Of a stretch of 64,000 nt of DNA, positions 1-12,403 are shown piece by piece. How positions within the stretch are numbered: position 1 is the stretch's first letter; each line of letters begins with the position of its first letter. The stretch spans positions 4,549 through 68,548 of the forward strand of contig QANZ01056254.1 of assembly GCA_003254925.1 (NCBI GenBank). The letters run 5' to 3'. The notes under the pieces are model-generated. The model was not told the DNA's origin. It worked only from the letters and a program-made list of their open reading frames with translations, and made no database searches. This stretch comes from Chamaecrista fasciculata. Taxonomy: Eukaryota > Streptophyta > Magnoliopsida > Fabales > Fabaceae. Position numbers and translations under genes: made by a program.

Positions 1-660
1 TTTTTTTCTCAAACTATGAAAATAGTTTGATTTTGGTCCTCAAACTATTTGTTGTTCTAAATTCGTGTCCAAATTCATCCGATGATTATGCGCTATGGAT
101 AATGGAGAAATAACGGTTATTTTTTTGTTGGGAAAATACACAAGTTTCCATGTGTTTGTTATTTTTCTGGTTCGAATCATGGGTAGCAAAAAAATTGCAA
201 TGTTGTTTTGTTGGGAAATTACAAAGTTATGGACCAAATTGTACATTTACAATCATTTCCATATTACTTGCATTCTGGTCCCACGATATTGTTTGTTATT
301 TTTTGCACCTTGCAAATAAAAAATATACCCGATTGTTGACGGTACAAGCTTTGTTCGAGCCCCGAGTACAGATATTAGGGACCGATTCTTTGGACCGATA
401 CAATGTTATGGACCAAATTTTATGTTTACAATACTTTTCATGTTATTTGCATTCTAGTCCCCAAAATATTACTTATTATTTTCTTTATATTCAAATTCAT
501 AAATGTGCCCCATTATTCATGGCTGGGATTCTCTACGAGCTTTGAATTATCACTCACACATGTTAGGGATTGATTAATTGGCCGGATACAAATTTATGGA
601 CCAAATTGCATTCTCAAAAGAATTTTAATGTTATTTTTATTTTGCCCCCATAATCTCATC
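1..660. repeat. Tandem ~180-188 bp repeat units, left part of a composite dispersed repeat
   Basis: The phrase 'ggaccaaatt' recurs at 231, 410 and 598 in similar surroundings ('ttatggaccaaatt', then 'ttgcattctggtccc' or 'ttgcattctagtccc'), giving roughly three degenerate tandem units of about 180-188 bp. The last unit, starting near 'catgttagggattgatta' at 559, is closely matched at about 52080-52170, where it again lies directly left of the 'catctcatctcaatctcc' segment. The short ORFs crossing here are not conserved and I do not regard them as genes. The left end of the repeat may lie outside the window. Confidence 0.6.
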
Positions 661-1060
661 CAATAGGATGGACCAAAATCCATCATCCCATAGGATTGAG
701 AAACCACGCTTCCCAAGATCATCTCATCCCAATATCATCCCAGTCAAACCCCACGTATACCCAGTCAAACCCCACCCAAACACCTATCATCTCATCTCAA
801 TCTCCATCTCAACATCATTATTTCATACCATTTCTACCCCTATACAAATTAAAAAAATCCATAATCATATTTCAATCAACCACAATCATTACATACCCTT
901 TTATATAATTTCACACCCTATTATACATCATTTTCTCTCAAACCATCCAAACACCACTACATCATTTCATCTCATCCTAATTTCAACATCATCTCATCTC
1001 ATAGGTTGAGATTGGATTGAGATTGGATTGAACTAAAAGTTCCCAAACAGGCCCTAAACT
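661..1060. mobile_element. Non-autonomous element or MITE-like repeat, copy 1
   Basis: This is a pyrimidine-rich segment built from 'catctcatctcaatc' phrases. It ends at 'ccaaacaggccctaa', an end type common in plant MITEs. A second, highly similar copy lies at 52170-52575 and ends in 'ccaaacaggccctaag'. Long internal stretches match, for example the parts beginning 'accatttctacccctata' and 'cattacatacccttttat'. I could not identify a matching left terminal inverted repeat or a target duplication, so the superfamily is not assigned. Confidence 0.6.
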
Positions 1061-1664
1061 AAATGTTAGACCTCGTACAATTTTTTAAAGAACTTTGATG
1101 AGATGTTCTATTTTTATTGGCAAACAATAATGTAAAATAAAAAAAAAAAAAAAACCCTAATTGCGGTTCCCTTCCATCCCTTAACGCTTTTGCTTTTATT
1201 CTCTTTTGTCTCATTGATATTATTATTATTATTATATACCAAAAGACAGTGTTTGGCTGTGGTCCCAAAATGCAGCACACATATTCTAATGAATCAATAC
1301 TATTTAATTTAGAAGCTTTTTGTTGTTGATGTTGTTTTATCAAGTTACTTAATTTCTGGTTTGGCCCACACACAATGGGAAATGGCATATCTTTTGGTCC
1401 CAACTTTCTAAAACAAAAGTTTTGTGCCCATTTGTCCTCCAAATAGTAGACAACACCTAGGAAATAAGAAAAAAGTAGTATGGACTATATGGAGAAGCCA
1501 AACTAGAATAATGCTTATGCTGCTTAAAACTTTAACCTCATGCTTTTATTATGATAATGCTGCATCACACACCTAAGCTAATTTTAAGATTACTCATAAT
1601 TTAATTCATTGCTCCTTATTTCATTATTATTATTATTGATTAAGAACACTTTTTTTTAAGAAGA

Positions 1665-1706
<42 letters not shown>

Positions 1707-4028
1707 TTATTATTATTATTATTATTATTATTTCTTCTTTAAAAAGTGTTCTTTATCAGTTGAGACAATAAGAAGGCATAAGCTACAAGTAAGGATAAAT
1801 AGTGAAATTAAGCCTGCAGTCAAAAGCACATTAAGTAACAGTTTAATTAATTAACTTTTTCTGAACATCTTGTCTCTTGTGTTTATCTTTACTGGGGTGG
1901 TGGAAATTAAAGGCATTTTTCTACGAAAAAAAAAAGGCATTCTACTTTTTCTTTTATTGCTATTAAAATATATATAAGCTTCAAGGCAAATAAAAAATTG
2001 TTATATTTCAAGGGGATTCGATAGATCATAATCAGCCGTATTTGACTATTTGTATAATCATCAACTAATGAAGATTATTTACATAATTACATTGAACAGC
2101 TCAATAATGCCAAATTGCGAATGCACATTACCGAGTCTTAAGCCTTGTTTTTAATTTTGATATAATCCATTTACTCTAATTCAAATGAGCTAGTGCCTAG
2201 TAAAGAATTTTACATATTTCTTTAGTTGGATATTAAAACTTCACTTTTTTTTTTTTTGAAAAAATAAGGTTGAATATCGTTCACAAATTCTACATTTCCT
2301 AATAATAAATTTTGAATTTGCTAAGGACTCTTCATTTAAGTACTTGCAATATTTCAATAATCACTTATATGTGAGGTAGATTCAATCAAAATTTACTAAA
2401 CATCTCTCTAATAATCTTCCAACAACATCAGTTTGAAGCATCTGTTTAACTCCATTTCTTAATATACATCTGTTTAATAAGCATCTGTTTATTCGATTAA
2501 AAAAAAATAAAAATTTATCTCCTAATAAAAAACTCAGCTTTGCTCATCTAAATAATTTACATATGAGGGGAAAAGTGAAAGAATTTCACACTAAAAGTTC
2601 AGCTTAGACTTTCAATTTTACTTTTTAAAAAACCCGTATATTACTAATTTTACATATTCCTCGTAAAAAATTGAACGGAAAGAGTAAACACTAGACATTT
2701 ATTCATCTGAAAATTTCCGTAAAGAGAGAATTAAATAGTTCATTCATAAAGAAAAAGGGGAATTAAATTGATAATTAAATCTGAAAAAAGAATAATTAAA
2801 TTTAAACCAGTAGACCATGAGCAATTGAGTAGCTTCCTACATGTTTTGCGGTGACCAATTATGGATTTAATAACTTTAAGCAGGTCACTTAAGCAAATCG
2901 TACAAATATAATTGACTATCATACTAACTCATACTCACACCTAAAAAGTTCATTTGCAATGAATATGAAAAGGAAGTCCCTCGTACCAGTAATTAATTAC
3001 CATCACCATTTGTTATTTTCCATGTCTGTATTCCACTATTTTTATTTGTTTGTTATTGTTGGGTCGTGTATTGTCAAATGTCAATTGTGTTCCACTATAT
3101 CACCACATTGTATTCCACGAAATTGAAATACATAATTTTTTCATATATATAATTACAGATTGGAGAGAAAAGCTTAGAACTTACTTTTTTTTAATTGTTG
3201 AGTAGCATTTTTTTTTTACAAAATTTAAATTATATTTATTTTTTAAAATAATTATATTATTAAAAAAAAACTAATTAACCACTCAATTCTTAAAAATCTA
3301 ATTTACATGTTTTAACATGAAAAAGTCATAAAATAATACATTTTAACTTATTTATTTCTATAAATTAGTCATTAAAAATATATCTAAGGGGTTAAACTAT
3401 AATATCTTAATGTCTTTCAAAAATTAAAATATATAAATTAGATTAAGTTATCCACTTGTATAAATTTTTAGGAATTACATTATATATTCAATATCATTTT
3501 TATTCATTTAAAGTAATTAGAAAGATAATATACTATGTTTCTAATCAACTTGAATTTTACACTTATAAAAAGTAGTAAGTAAAACTTATGATAAAACAGA
3601 AGTCTTAAATTATTTTAAAAAGACAGAACCCTTCTTCAATTTAAAATAAAAAAATAGATTCTCAAATGATATAAACGAACCATGTAAAGAAAAAATGGAA
3701 AAGAAAAAACAACAACAACAATAATAAGTGTAATGACTAATGAGAAGTGGTGGTAATGGTATGCGCACTAACTAGACATATAGGTCCCATGTCATCACTA
3801 GCTCCACCACCTCCAACAGCACCCTTTTTCCCCTGCTTTCCTGCTTTCTTTCTTTCTTTCTCGTCCCTCTATACACCATTTTGTCCTCCACTCTTCTTCA
3901 CAATTTTCATCTCTTTTTACAACCCTCTCTACCATTCCCTCTTTCCCTCACAAACCCATCTTCCTAATTTTCCTCCATTCATCCATCCATCTTGCTTCTT
4001 CAATCTTCTTCAGTCCTTTAATTTCTCT
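1061..4028. other. AT-rich intergenic region upstream of the Aux/IAA gene
   Basis: No gene is visible. The stretch is strongly AT-rich with many homopolymer runs, plus the (AAT)n hairpin annotated separately. From about 3790 it turns pyrimidine-rich ('tttcctgctttctttctttc'), which fits the 5' untranslated region and proximal promoter of the Aux/IAA gene. An open frame runs in phase from 3747 into the start at 4029, but its residues are low-complexity and do not match the family. Confidence 0.6.
1641..1755. repeat. Near-perfect palindrome with (AAT)n / (ATT)n core
   Basis: The left arm 'aagaacac' plus a T run plus 'aagaagaaataat' leads into about a dozen AAT units. These are followed by ATT units and the mirrored arm 'tttcttctttaaaaagtgttctt'. 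The two halves are reverse complements over more than 50 bases each, so the single strand would fold into one long hairpin. It may be a microsatellite expanded inside a small fold-back MITE. No coding content. Confidence 0.8.
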
Positions 4029-6184
4029 ATGACTCTGGGTGCTAATGGTTCTTCTGGGGTCACCCCAAATGAACCCAAAGTCTCAAATGCAAAGGTTCTA
4101 GCTCAGGAATGCTCATCCTCATACCAAGGTGGGGCTGAACTTGAATTGGGTTTGGGTCTGAGCCTTGGTGGTGGTGGTTGTGGTGGAAAGCCTAAGATTT
4201 CTGCATGGGGTGAGTGTGGTCGTATTTTGACGGCTAAAGATTTCCCTTCTGGTGTCTCTCATGGACCTTCCGTTGCTGCTTCTCGTTTCTCTGATAGAGT
4301 TAGTACTACTGTGGTTGGTTCTGTTTCTGGCACTAAGAGAGCTGCTGATTCTGTCTCTCATGATGCTGGATCTCCTACTTCTGCCAGGTCAGATGAATCA
4401 TTCATACAAATCCTCTCTTGTTTACGTTAATCACTTCACAGCACTTGAAAGTTATTGTTTGTATTTTTTTTTTAAATTGGATTTTGAGACTTGGAACTCT
4501 AGAGCCTCTATTAGTTACCCATACCATGCAGAGTGGAGTGAAATGGTATTTTAAGGTTGAGTGTCAGGTTTCCTGAGTCCTAATGTGATGGTATATTTTT
4601 CTTTCTTTTCACCTTCATGACATGATTTTTGGTCTTCCGTTTTTGTGCTTTCTCAATCGAGTTCACTCTGTAACCATTCTGTAATCGGTTCCTAATTCCT
4701 ATTCACTGCGTGTTATGATTGAAATAGAGCTTTTCCTCTCTTCATGACTGCTTGTGAGTGTATTTATAATTCCTGCATAAACTTTGACGTTGACACTTTG
4801 GTTATTTGTTCTGTTCTTTATTTGTGGAAGCATATTATCTATAACGAGGTTGGGTAGTGTTAATTGCTGGTCAGAACAAGGATTTTGCTATAGAAAATTA
4901 GTTTGTTGTTTTCCCCCTTGTTTTCTGTGGTAAATCCTAGAATTATTGTATCTATTGTGTCTTCTTTTTTTTCTTTTTTTCCAGAGCTATTGTGTATATT
5001 AACTACATTTAATTTAGGATGATTAATTCTCCAACTTTTCTCATACTCATCTTCATCCTTCTATATAATACATACCTGGTTTTAGAAATCAAACTATGAT
5101 TTGCTCTCTCACTTGTGCTCTGTCTTTCATTGATTTTACTATTATGGAAGCAGTCAAGTTGTTGGATGGCCGCCCATCAGGGCATATAGGATGAACAGCT
5201 TGATCAACCAGGCAAAGGCCCAGAGGGCTGAAGAAGACAAATCAAGCCTTGAGAAAAACAATCCCAATGATGCCTCAGTTACCAAAACTAGCAACCCCGC
5301 CACCTTGACAGAAAAAAACCATCTTGGATTTGTGAAGGTGAATATGGATGGCGTCGGCATAGGGAGAAAGGTAGACTTGAATTCTCATTCAAGCTATGAG
5401 ACTCTAGCTCAAACACTGGAAGACATGTTTTTCAGGCCAGCTGCTATAGCTACTAACCCAACTGGTAAGTTTTTTTTTTTTTTTTTTAAATTCCTTTTCA
5501 AAGCAGGTTGTCTTGCAATTAAATATGAATTTCGTCATCAAAGATTAATCTGATTTGTGGTTTTTTATGCGTAAAGAAAATAAAGAAGGTTTCAATTGTT
5601 CTTTATAGCACTATTCATATCCATGTAGACTCTAATGTAAATTTGATTTTGTTGTGTGCAGCAGGTGGTGAGAAAGAAACAGCAACAAAACCCTCTAAGC
5701 TTTTGGATGAAACATCTGAATTTGTGCTCACATATGAAGATAAAGAGGGTGATTGGATGCTTGTGGGAGATGTTCCCTGGAGGTATGCAAATTCACTTTA
5801 TCCATTGAGAACAACATACTTATAAACTACGAGGAAATGAGGAAGTCAAAAACACTCAGGAAGAAAACCAAGCGTAGCTAGCCAATTTCCAGATTAATTA
5901 TCAGATTATCAGCATTTTTTCATGCTTAGGAGAACACTAACATATATATGTCTATGTTTCTTGTATGTTTGTAGGATGTTTCTCAGCTCAGTGAGAAGGC
6001 TCCGAATCATGAGAACATCTGAGGCAAATGGACTGGGTAAACTAATGAACATCTCTAACCTATCCTCAATTTAGCTTCCTAACAGATTTTGGTTTTCTGA
6101 AACATCCTAATATTACCTGGTTGTTCATCTTCAGGTCCAAGACTTCAAGGGAAAAATGAGAGACTGAGAAGTAAACCCATTTGA
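4029..6184 (+). CDS. IAA13: Aux/IAA transcriptional repressor, IAA12/IAA13 (BODENLOS) clade
   Basis: Nuclear repressor of auxin response: it binds ARF factors and is degraded through SCF-TIR1/AFB when auxin is present. Exons: 4029-4387, 5154-5464, 5662-5782, 5975-6036, 6135-6184, giving about 300 residues. Domain I is an EAR motif LELGLGLSL (residues 38-46). [12 protein letters not shown] stretch and a KRAADS basic patch follow, as in the IAA12/13 group. The domain II degron is [16 protein letters not shown] (GWPP at 124-127), and the PB1 domains III and IV are complete ([32 protein letters not shown]). The start at 4029 was chosen because upstream in-frame sequence is low-complexity leader. 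The intron 2 acceptor is a CAGCAG doublet, so one alanine may be optional. The intact degron predicts an auxin-labile protein. The exact orthologue (12 or 13) is uncertain. Confidence 0.93.
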
Positions 6185-9100
6185 AATCTTTACGTTCATC
6201 CCAAGATCCATCAAGTTATAGAAAAATTCACAGTTTGACAACAGATGCTACAACATGAAAGTAGAGGATATTGGTCTTCCAATTCCAATGCGTTTCAGTT
6301 TGTTTCTTTTGTTACTTTCAAGTTTTTAACCATTCTATGGTTCTTGTGTCTTCTTCATTTTCCTTTTCTTGGTAGAGAGCCTTGGTTTTGTTCCACAGAT
6401 CTTTACATCATACAAGCCTGCTTACTTGACTGAAGGCTTTTTATTTTTATTTTTATTTTTTTTCATACTGTAAATACTGGAGTACTTTATATCTAGAGTG
6501 TCAAGTTTGCTGCAATACAATGTAGTAAACTGAGCTTTCTCACATGGTGTCAAAAAGGGAAAAAAAAAAGAAAAAGAAAAAAGAAAAAGCATGTGTTATC
6601 TATCTCTTTTGTTTTAATTTGTAGTAGTTGAGTTTGTTTGGCCGTTTCAGACTATTTTGTACTCCATCCTTATGTAGCTTGAGATATTCTTCAAAATTTA
6701 TGTTTTTGGTTTGGGTTTGGATTAACCTGCCTCCACAATTTTAATCCCAGAATATTGAACTAATCTTTGCTGGATTCATATATAGCATGAAAATTGCACA
6801 GGTAGTATTGGAGATACTCAATCAACCATGAAGAATGAACATTTAGATCAAACAAGATAATCTAAAAGTCGTTTTGTTTCAAGTAAAAAATTAGCTTCAA
6901 AAGATACTAATGAATAGTAAAAAGCCTATACAGATCAATGGGTTGCTGATATGCTCATAAATCAATACCTACCTTGTGGAGGTCATCCAATAGAAACCTT
7001 TGATTGTGTTTTTCTACTAGGACAGATTTGTGTTTAGTAGCATTATTATATTAAGGAGTAAATGAGTAATTAATATGGCATAAAATTCTCTTATCATATC
7101 TTATTTTCCAATGAGACAACAACAGATAAACTCAACATTATTCTGAGGTGAAATCTTGCATTCTTTTTGCAAGGACATTCTGATGGCTGATATTATGTCT
7201 ATTTTTCAATCATAATGTTTGCAATTATTGCACTTACCTTCTGAACATTTCGATCACATTTGAGACCAATCAATCGTATATATATTTCCCAAAGGAATGA
7301 AGACATTATAGAAGAAATCATATCAGCAACAGAAAGTATTCACCATCCCCATTAAATTTAAAAAAAGGTCTAGAAATGGCATTATTAGTGTTGATGATGG
7401 GTACTTTTAATACCCGCATGGTTGTAATTTATAAAAGAGACTTTCGGGACATTTGTTTATAAAAAGTAAAAACTTATAATTGAATCTCACTATAATTATA
7501 TATATATATTCAATTATAATTAATTTGTTGAGCTAGATTAAACTTATAATTAACTTGTACTTTAGATTGTTGAGATTAGTATGTGTACAAGTTAAGCTCC
7601 ACTCTCTAAAAGCAATAAATCAATTACATATTAAACATGGTAGTATTTTTAAAAAATACAAACATTAAATAAATCTAACAATTAAAGTATCATTTTAATT
7701 TTTTGGGTCCTTCGGTTTTTTTTGATTGGTCAAGTGAGTTTTTAAACATTAAAAATTATCTTTTAAATGAATTTTCGTAGATTTCAAAATATGCGATGCT
7801 ATATTAACCGATCAGAACCTTAAAATGTGCCCTAAGAGCACATGTTAGATAAATCCTAATTTTTTTTTATATATCTTTTACATAGAGAAAATATAAAAAT
7901 TGTCTTATCAAACACCATACAGAGCAATAACAATGAAGTGTGTCCTCTATCTCTCAAGTCTCAAGAATCCTATTTTGGATTTGGTTGTCATGGAAATGAA
8001 CTTTAATTATGATCCCAAAACACCAATCATATCATGCAGATGATACTCAATGGGGTTCTTGACCTACTTTGATAATTATGTGTTGGGAAATTTTGAGAGG
8101 CAGAAAGAAAAACAATAAGTGGCTCAAGTCTTTAACATCACAATCGACCCTTTTTATTTTTATTTCTTATATTTTTTGCTGTGGTGGCAAAATATTTAAT
8201 TGCTTTAGGTATGCATGCGTGCTTAGTATTTTGTCTCTCTGTAATCAATCTTGGTGTTAAATTTCAGAAAGATAATCATAAGTGACTTCTAATTCCCAGA
8301 CTTGGAGGTCCCTACCATTAGGGTTCAGGATCTGAAATTGTTAGGTTTTATATGACTGTGTCCTCACCACAACTAATTAATCAACTATCAGGATATAAAA
8401 TGGTGAATTCTATTTTAAATAAAATATAAACCTTCCCACTGAATTAGTAAAAATCTTTACATAAAGCAATTTTAATCATTGATCATAAAAACATAACAAG
8501 TTCTCTCTTAGCTTGGCTACCTGGGAATAAAAAAAAGACTACCAACTCTGTCTCAAAATTTTTGTACTTATTTCGTCTTTATATTAAAAAAAATGAATTT
8601 TTGTTTAATCAAACAACTAAATTTATCGACACATGAATCAAACTTTCAATGGGCTTTGTTTGGTTATTTTTTCCCCTTGAGCATTAACTTCTTAATTAAT
8701 TTCTCTAATTTGAAATTTCTAATGCACACTATATTAAGCAAGGTGTTTGAGTGCGCTTTTGATTCAGCATGCATTGATTATTGTCCTAATTACTTGAGTG
8801 TTCCCTTTATTGTATGCCCAATTCCCTGTTATTGTCTTTTTCTTGTGACTCACATTGCCTATACTTTTACTTATGTTTTTGTTTACCGTTTATCAAATAA
8901 CCCAATGACTTTATTAGTTGATCATTGTGATTCATATGAATGTGTGATCTTTTAGCCTTTAGGGCTTAGGCTTTAGCTACATTTTGTTCCACTGAATAAT
9001 TGGATAAATTAACAAACATGTATTTAATTATAAGTGATCATTTAAATATGTAAATATAATTTAGAAAATATATAAATAAATGTTTTATTTGTAAAACATA

Positions 9101-9850
9101 TTGTTGTTATAAGGTTTATTATTAAAAAAATAAGATACATATCAATTTTTTTTTGGCAAAAGCATCTTTGATGCCCCAAATTATACGATTAATTTCAGTT
9201 ATACCCTTAAACTTTATTTATAATCAATTGTCAAAGTTTTATATTTAACTCAATTGTACCTCAATGTCTAATGTTGTTTAAATCGTTAATAGAAAATGCT
9301 GATGTTGTGTTGGTGTCGACATTTTTTAAAACACAATTGACACAAATGTAAAAGTTTTGAGATATAATGACACTAAAATAAAAAGAAAAAAAGTCACTTA
9401 TCACGTCATTATTTTTTATTAATGATTTAGACAATGTAAAGTCTTAGATAAAACTGAGTTAAATATGAAAGTTTTGAGATATAATTGATTGCAAGAAAAA
9501 ATAGTTTAAAGGTATAACTGAAACTATCTCTATAGTTTAAGGGAACCAATAATAATTTTGCATTTTCTTTTCATGACTAATCAATAATTAAAGTAAAAAA
9601 TAGACATAAGTCATATAATAGAGGGTTCATGTTCAATATTTTATTTTGTAAAGATGATTTTGAAATTTAGTCACTATAACATACAATTATAATTAATTTA
9701 TTTTTTTATTATAATGAATATTTAACGATTAATATAATTTTATAATATTAATGAAATTTAAAATTACATTATAATTATTTTTTAATTAATATATTTAACA
9801 AAAAAATCAAATCAATTATAATTATATAAACTATATTTTATAATTTAATT
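6185..9850. other. AT-rich intergenic region
   Basis: The 3' untranslated region of the Aux/IAA gene probably runs to about 6540-6600, where A-rich sequence appears. Beyond it I see no conserved coding sequence. A 120-codon open frame at 8593-8955 is rich in F, I, L and Y and looks like chance translation of AT-rich DNA. A fold-back element occupies about 9155-9570. Confidence 0.55.
9155..9570. repeat. Fold-back element with ~75 bp inverted arms
   Basis: The left arm (about 9193-9265, reading 'ttcagttatacccttaaact' and then 'atatttaactcaattg') is the imperfect reverse complement of the right arm (about 9448-9530, 'aaactgagttaaatatgaaa' to 'ggtataactgaaact'). The spacer is about 180 bp and has no open reading frame of note. 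It is of the same general style as the other fold-back elements in this window, but with a different phrase. Confidence 0.65.
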
Positions 9851-9852
9851 TA

Positions 9853-11032
9853 ATGTCTCCTATTCTTAACAAAAAGCCCTTTCCGATCAGCCGTTATCTC
9901 CTTCCCTTCCAAGGATCCATAATCCCCAAATCATTCAGCAAATCGTTCAACGTAGGGGAGTGCCGAGAAGGAGACGAGGGCAATATAGCACTATCCTACT
10001 TGCGAAATCAAAAGCTTTTTCCTCTGTCCCATTCGTCCTACGAGAGTAAGTTGAAATTTCGAAAGATCTGTTCTCTATCGAAGTAGGGAGTTTGATCTTA
10101 AATCTTGGTACCTGTACAACTGAAACTCACATTCTGCACTATTTTGTCGGTTTCTCATATCTGTTTGACATTTTGTACAAGTTTACATGTTTTAGTTAAC
10201 TAGTTTGGTGAGTGTTTTCAAATCCAAATGCCGAAAATAGGATACCCTTGATTTGAAGGTTCTGAAATTGGTTTCAGGGAAGAACATGGAGCTTGTCAGC
10301 AAAATAGTGGATGCAGCAACAAGAGCTTTGAACAATAACACTGTGATTAACGTTTGTCTAGTCGCTTCATTTGCAACTCTGGGAATTAGGTCATTGAACC
10401 AGCAAAAGCTCATTGAGGCTTTAGAGGCTGAGAAGGAAAAACTTGTGAAATCTAACAAGGCCATGAGAAATACCATGTGGGATTGGAAACAGCAACTTTT
10501 TGCTGAAGCCTCGTCTGATTCAGCATTGGTCCCTCTGGCAAGGCTCCAAGCCATTTATGGTGAAGCCCCACTTCCTGAACACGCCACACCTGGTAATTCT
10601 AATCTATCTGTCTATGTCTGCTATAGAGTCTATAGCCTTAGTTTCGTTTTGGAATTGTGGAAAATGATTACAACTTACTCACAAAGAGATTGAAGAGAGA
10701 TAAGAATAATGCATAGTAGAAGTTATTTCCGTTAATAGTTTGCATCTCGGTTAGTTAGTACTATTAGACTTGAGAATTTCTCATGTTGTAGACTTGAGAA
10801 TTTCTCATGTTGTATTGTAAATATGATTCTTAAACTTTAGGGGGGAGGTCTTGGGGTGATTTTTCACAGCTTGGATAATTGGTGGATCCTCTTTTTTTTT
10901 AAAAAAAAAAAATAATGCAGAATTCTTATTTGACTATTATATGACTTCTATCTTTTAAATAATGCAGAATTTCTAGGAAATACTGTGGAGCAAGATGGAA
11001 GTTCTTCTGGTCCCGTCAGGTTTATTGTGTGA
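9853..11032 (+). CDS. Small single-span membrane protein of unknown function
   Basis: Coding exons are 10286-10592 and 10968-11032, giving about 123 residues. An untranslated first exon ends at a GTAAGT donor after 10045, and its intron ends at the acceptor at 10275-10277, nine bases before the ATG. Residues 19-36 (TVINVCLVASFATLGIRS) form one hydrophobic helix, followed by a charged helical stretch (QQKLIEALEAEKEKLVKSNK, likely coiled coil) and MWDWKQQLFAEAS. The intron 2 donor is CCTG|GTAATT, and the last exon reads EFLGNTVEQDG before the stop. The protein resembles short conserved uncharacterised plant proteins, but I cannot assign a function or compartment. The opposite-strand frame 10192-10554 is a shadow. 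The span includes the 5' leader. Confidence 0.75.
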
Positions 11033-12403
11033 AATGTGTAGACTTATCAGGCAACTGAGAAGTTTTGACAGAGGATTTCTGTTGAGGAAAGTATAGCAAG
11101 GGACGAGAAATATGTGACCCTTCATGCTTGATAATTTTAATTGACATTGGCATCATGTCTATGTAAAAAATGGAGGAAGTCCAAACTGGTAAAATAATCT
11201 GTCAATGGAAGGACAGAAAACTTTTGCATTTTACAATAACTTGTAAACTTTTGGTAGCTGAGACAGACTGTAGACTTCAACCAGAGTCTTATTAATTTTT
11301 TTTTTCTACTCAATGACTTCTATGGATAAACTACCAATAACTGCTCTCAAGATGAGTTGAGTGTGCTTCATTATGTCTGATTGTCTGTTCTGTTAACTAA
11401 AATACATTAGACACTTGAGTTATTTGATCATATGGTGCCTCACTTCCAATTGAGCTGTAGTCATCTGGACTGGTAGGAGCTTCTATATCTATAATCTATA
11501 GTTATTTATCATGTTTGGTTCAGGGAAAGAATGAGAAAAGTTAGAAGCCTCTGAACTGTTTTGAAGTGTTTTTTTTTTCTTTTGGAGTAGATTTTTTATT
11601 TTATCATCACTTGATAGAAAAGTTTCTTAACATGCTATATTTTTATTAGAATTTTTTTAATAGTGAATAAGAATTTCTTGAAATAATTATATTTTCTTGA
11701 AAATTGCCTTCAAAAGTTTTTCTTACCCTGACAAAAAAGAAGATCGAATGTGTCTAGCTCAGCTGATTTCATTCTATTGATGGCTCCTTCACGACATATT
11801 TATCACCCAACAAAGTGACAAACCATAATTAAAGATCGATAATAATTAACAAGAAAAAATAAAAGACAAAAAAAAAGGTAAAAGCCAAATCAACCATGGG
11901 ATTGAATTGATTGACTATAACAGTATAACTACAATAAAATACATACCAATATGAATCGATTGAAGCCCATCATGCGGTATTTGATTCCTACAAAACTACC
12001 ATTCCCTCACTCGCCTACGCTAGCCTCAGTTATTTCCCAAGGGTCCGAAGGGTTCAAACAGAAAAAGTACACAAATAAAAGCTTTCAAAATATTAAGGAA
12101 CACGATGAATTGTTTCTGAAAATGTAATATATGAAAGTTCACACTTCACACCAAGGGGCAGGGGGTATGCTATTGAGTTGTCACCATATCTTGAGGAAAC
12201 AGATTATTTCCACACTGGCAAGCAATTTATACGAAGGGAAAATCTATAGAGAGTTCAAGATATTAATATCAAATTCAAAACTCATGTGCTTGGGCACTTG
12301 AGCTCTCTATTGTATAGTCCTTAATTATTACAAGGGATAAACTGATCCTCACTACTACATAATGAGTCATGACCAGACCTTACACTTAATTACTACTAGT
12401 AGC
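11033..12403. other. Intergenic region between convergent genes
   Basis: This holds the 3' untranslated region of the small membrane-protein gene on the left and that of the downstream isomerase gene (minus strand) on the right. The rest is AT-rich DNA with homopolymers. I see no coding or structural RNA signal. Confidence 0.5.

Noticed and set aside
3747..4028. N-terminal extension of the Aux/IAA protein from an upstream ATG
   Set aside because: The extension is low-complexity (Pro, Phe, Ser-rich) from a pyrimidine-rich leader and does not resemble any Aux/IAA N terminus. The ATG at 4029 gives a typical start just before the EAR motif.
8593..8955. 120-codon open frame as a membrane protein gene
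   Set aside because: AT-rich DNA translated into F/I/L/Y-rich sequence. No conserved motif, promoter context or splice partner is visible.
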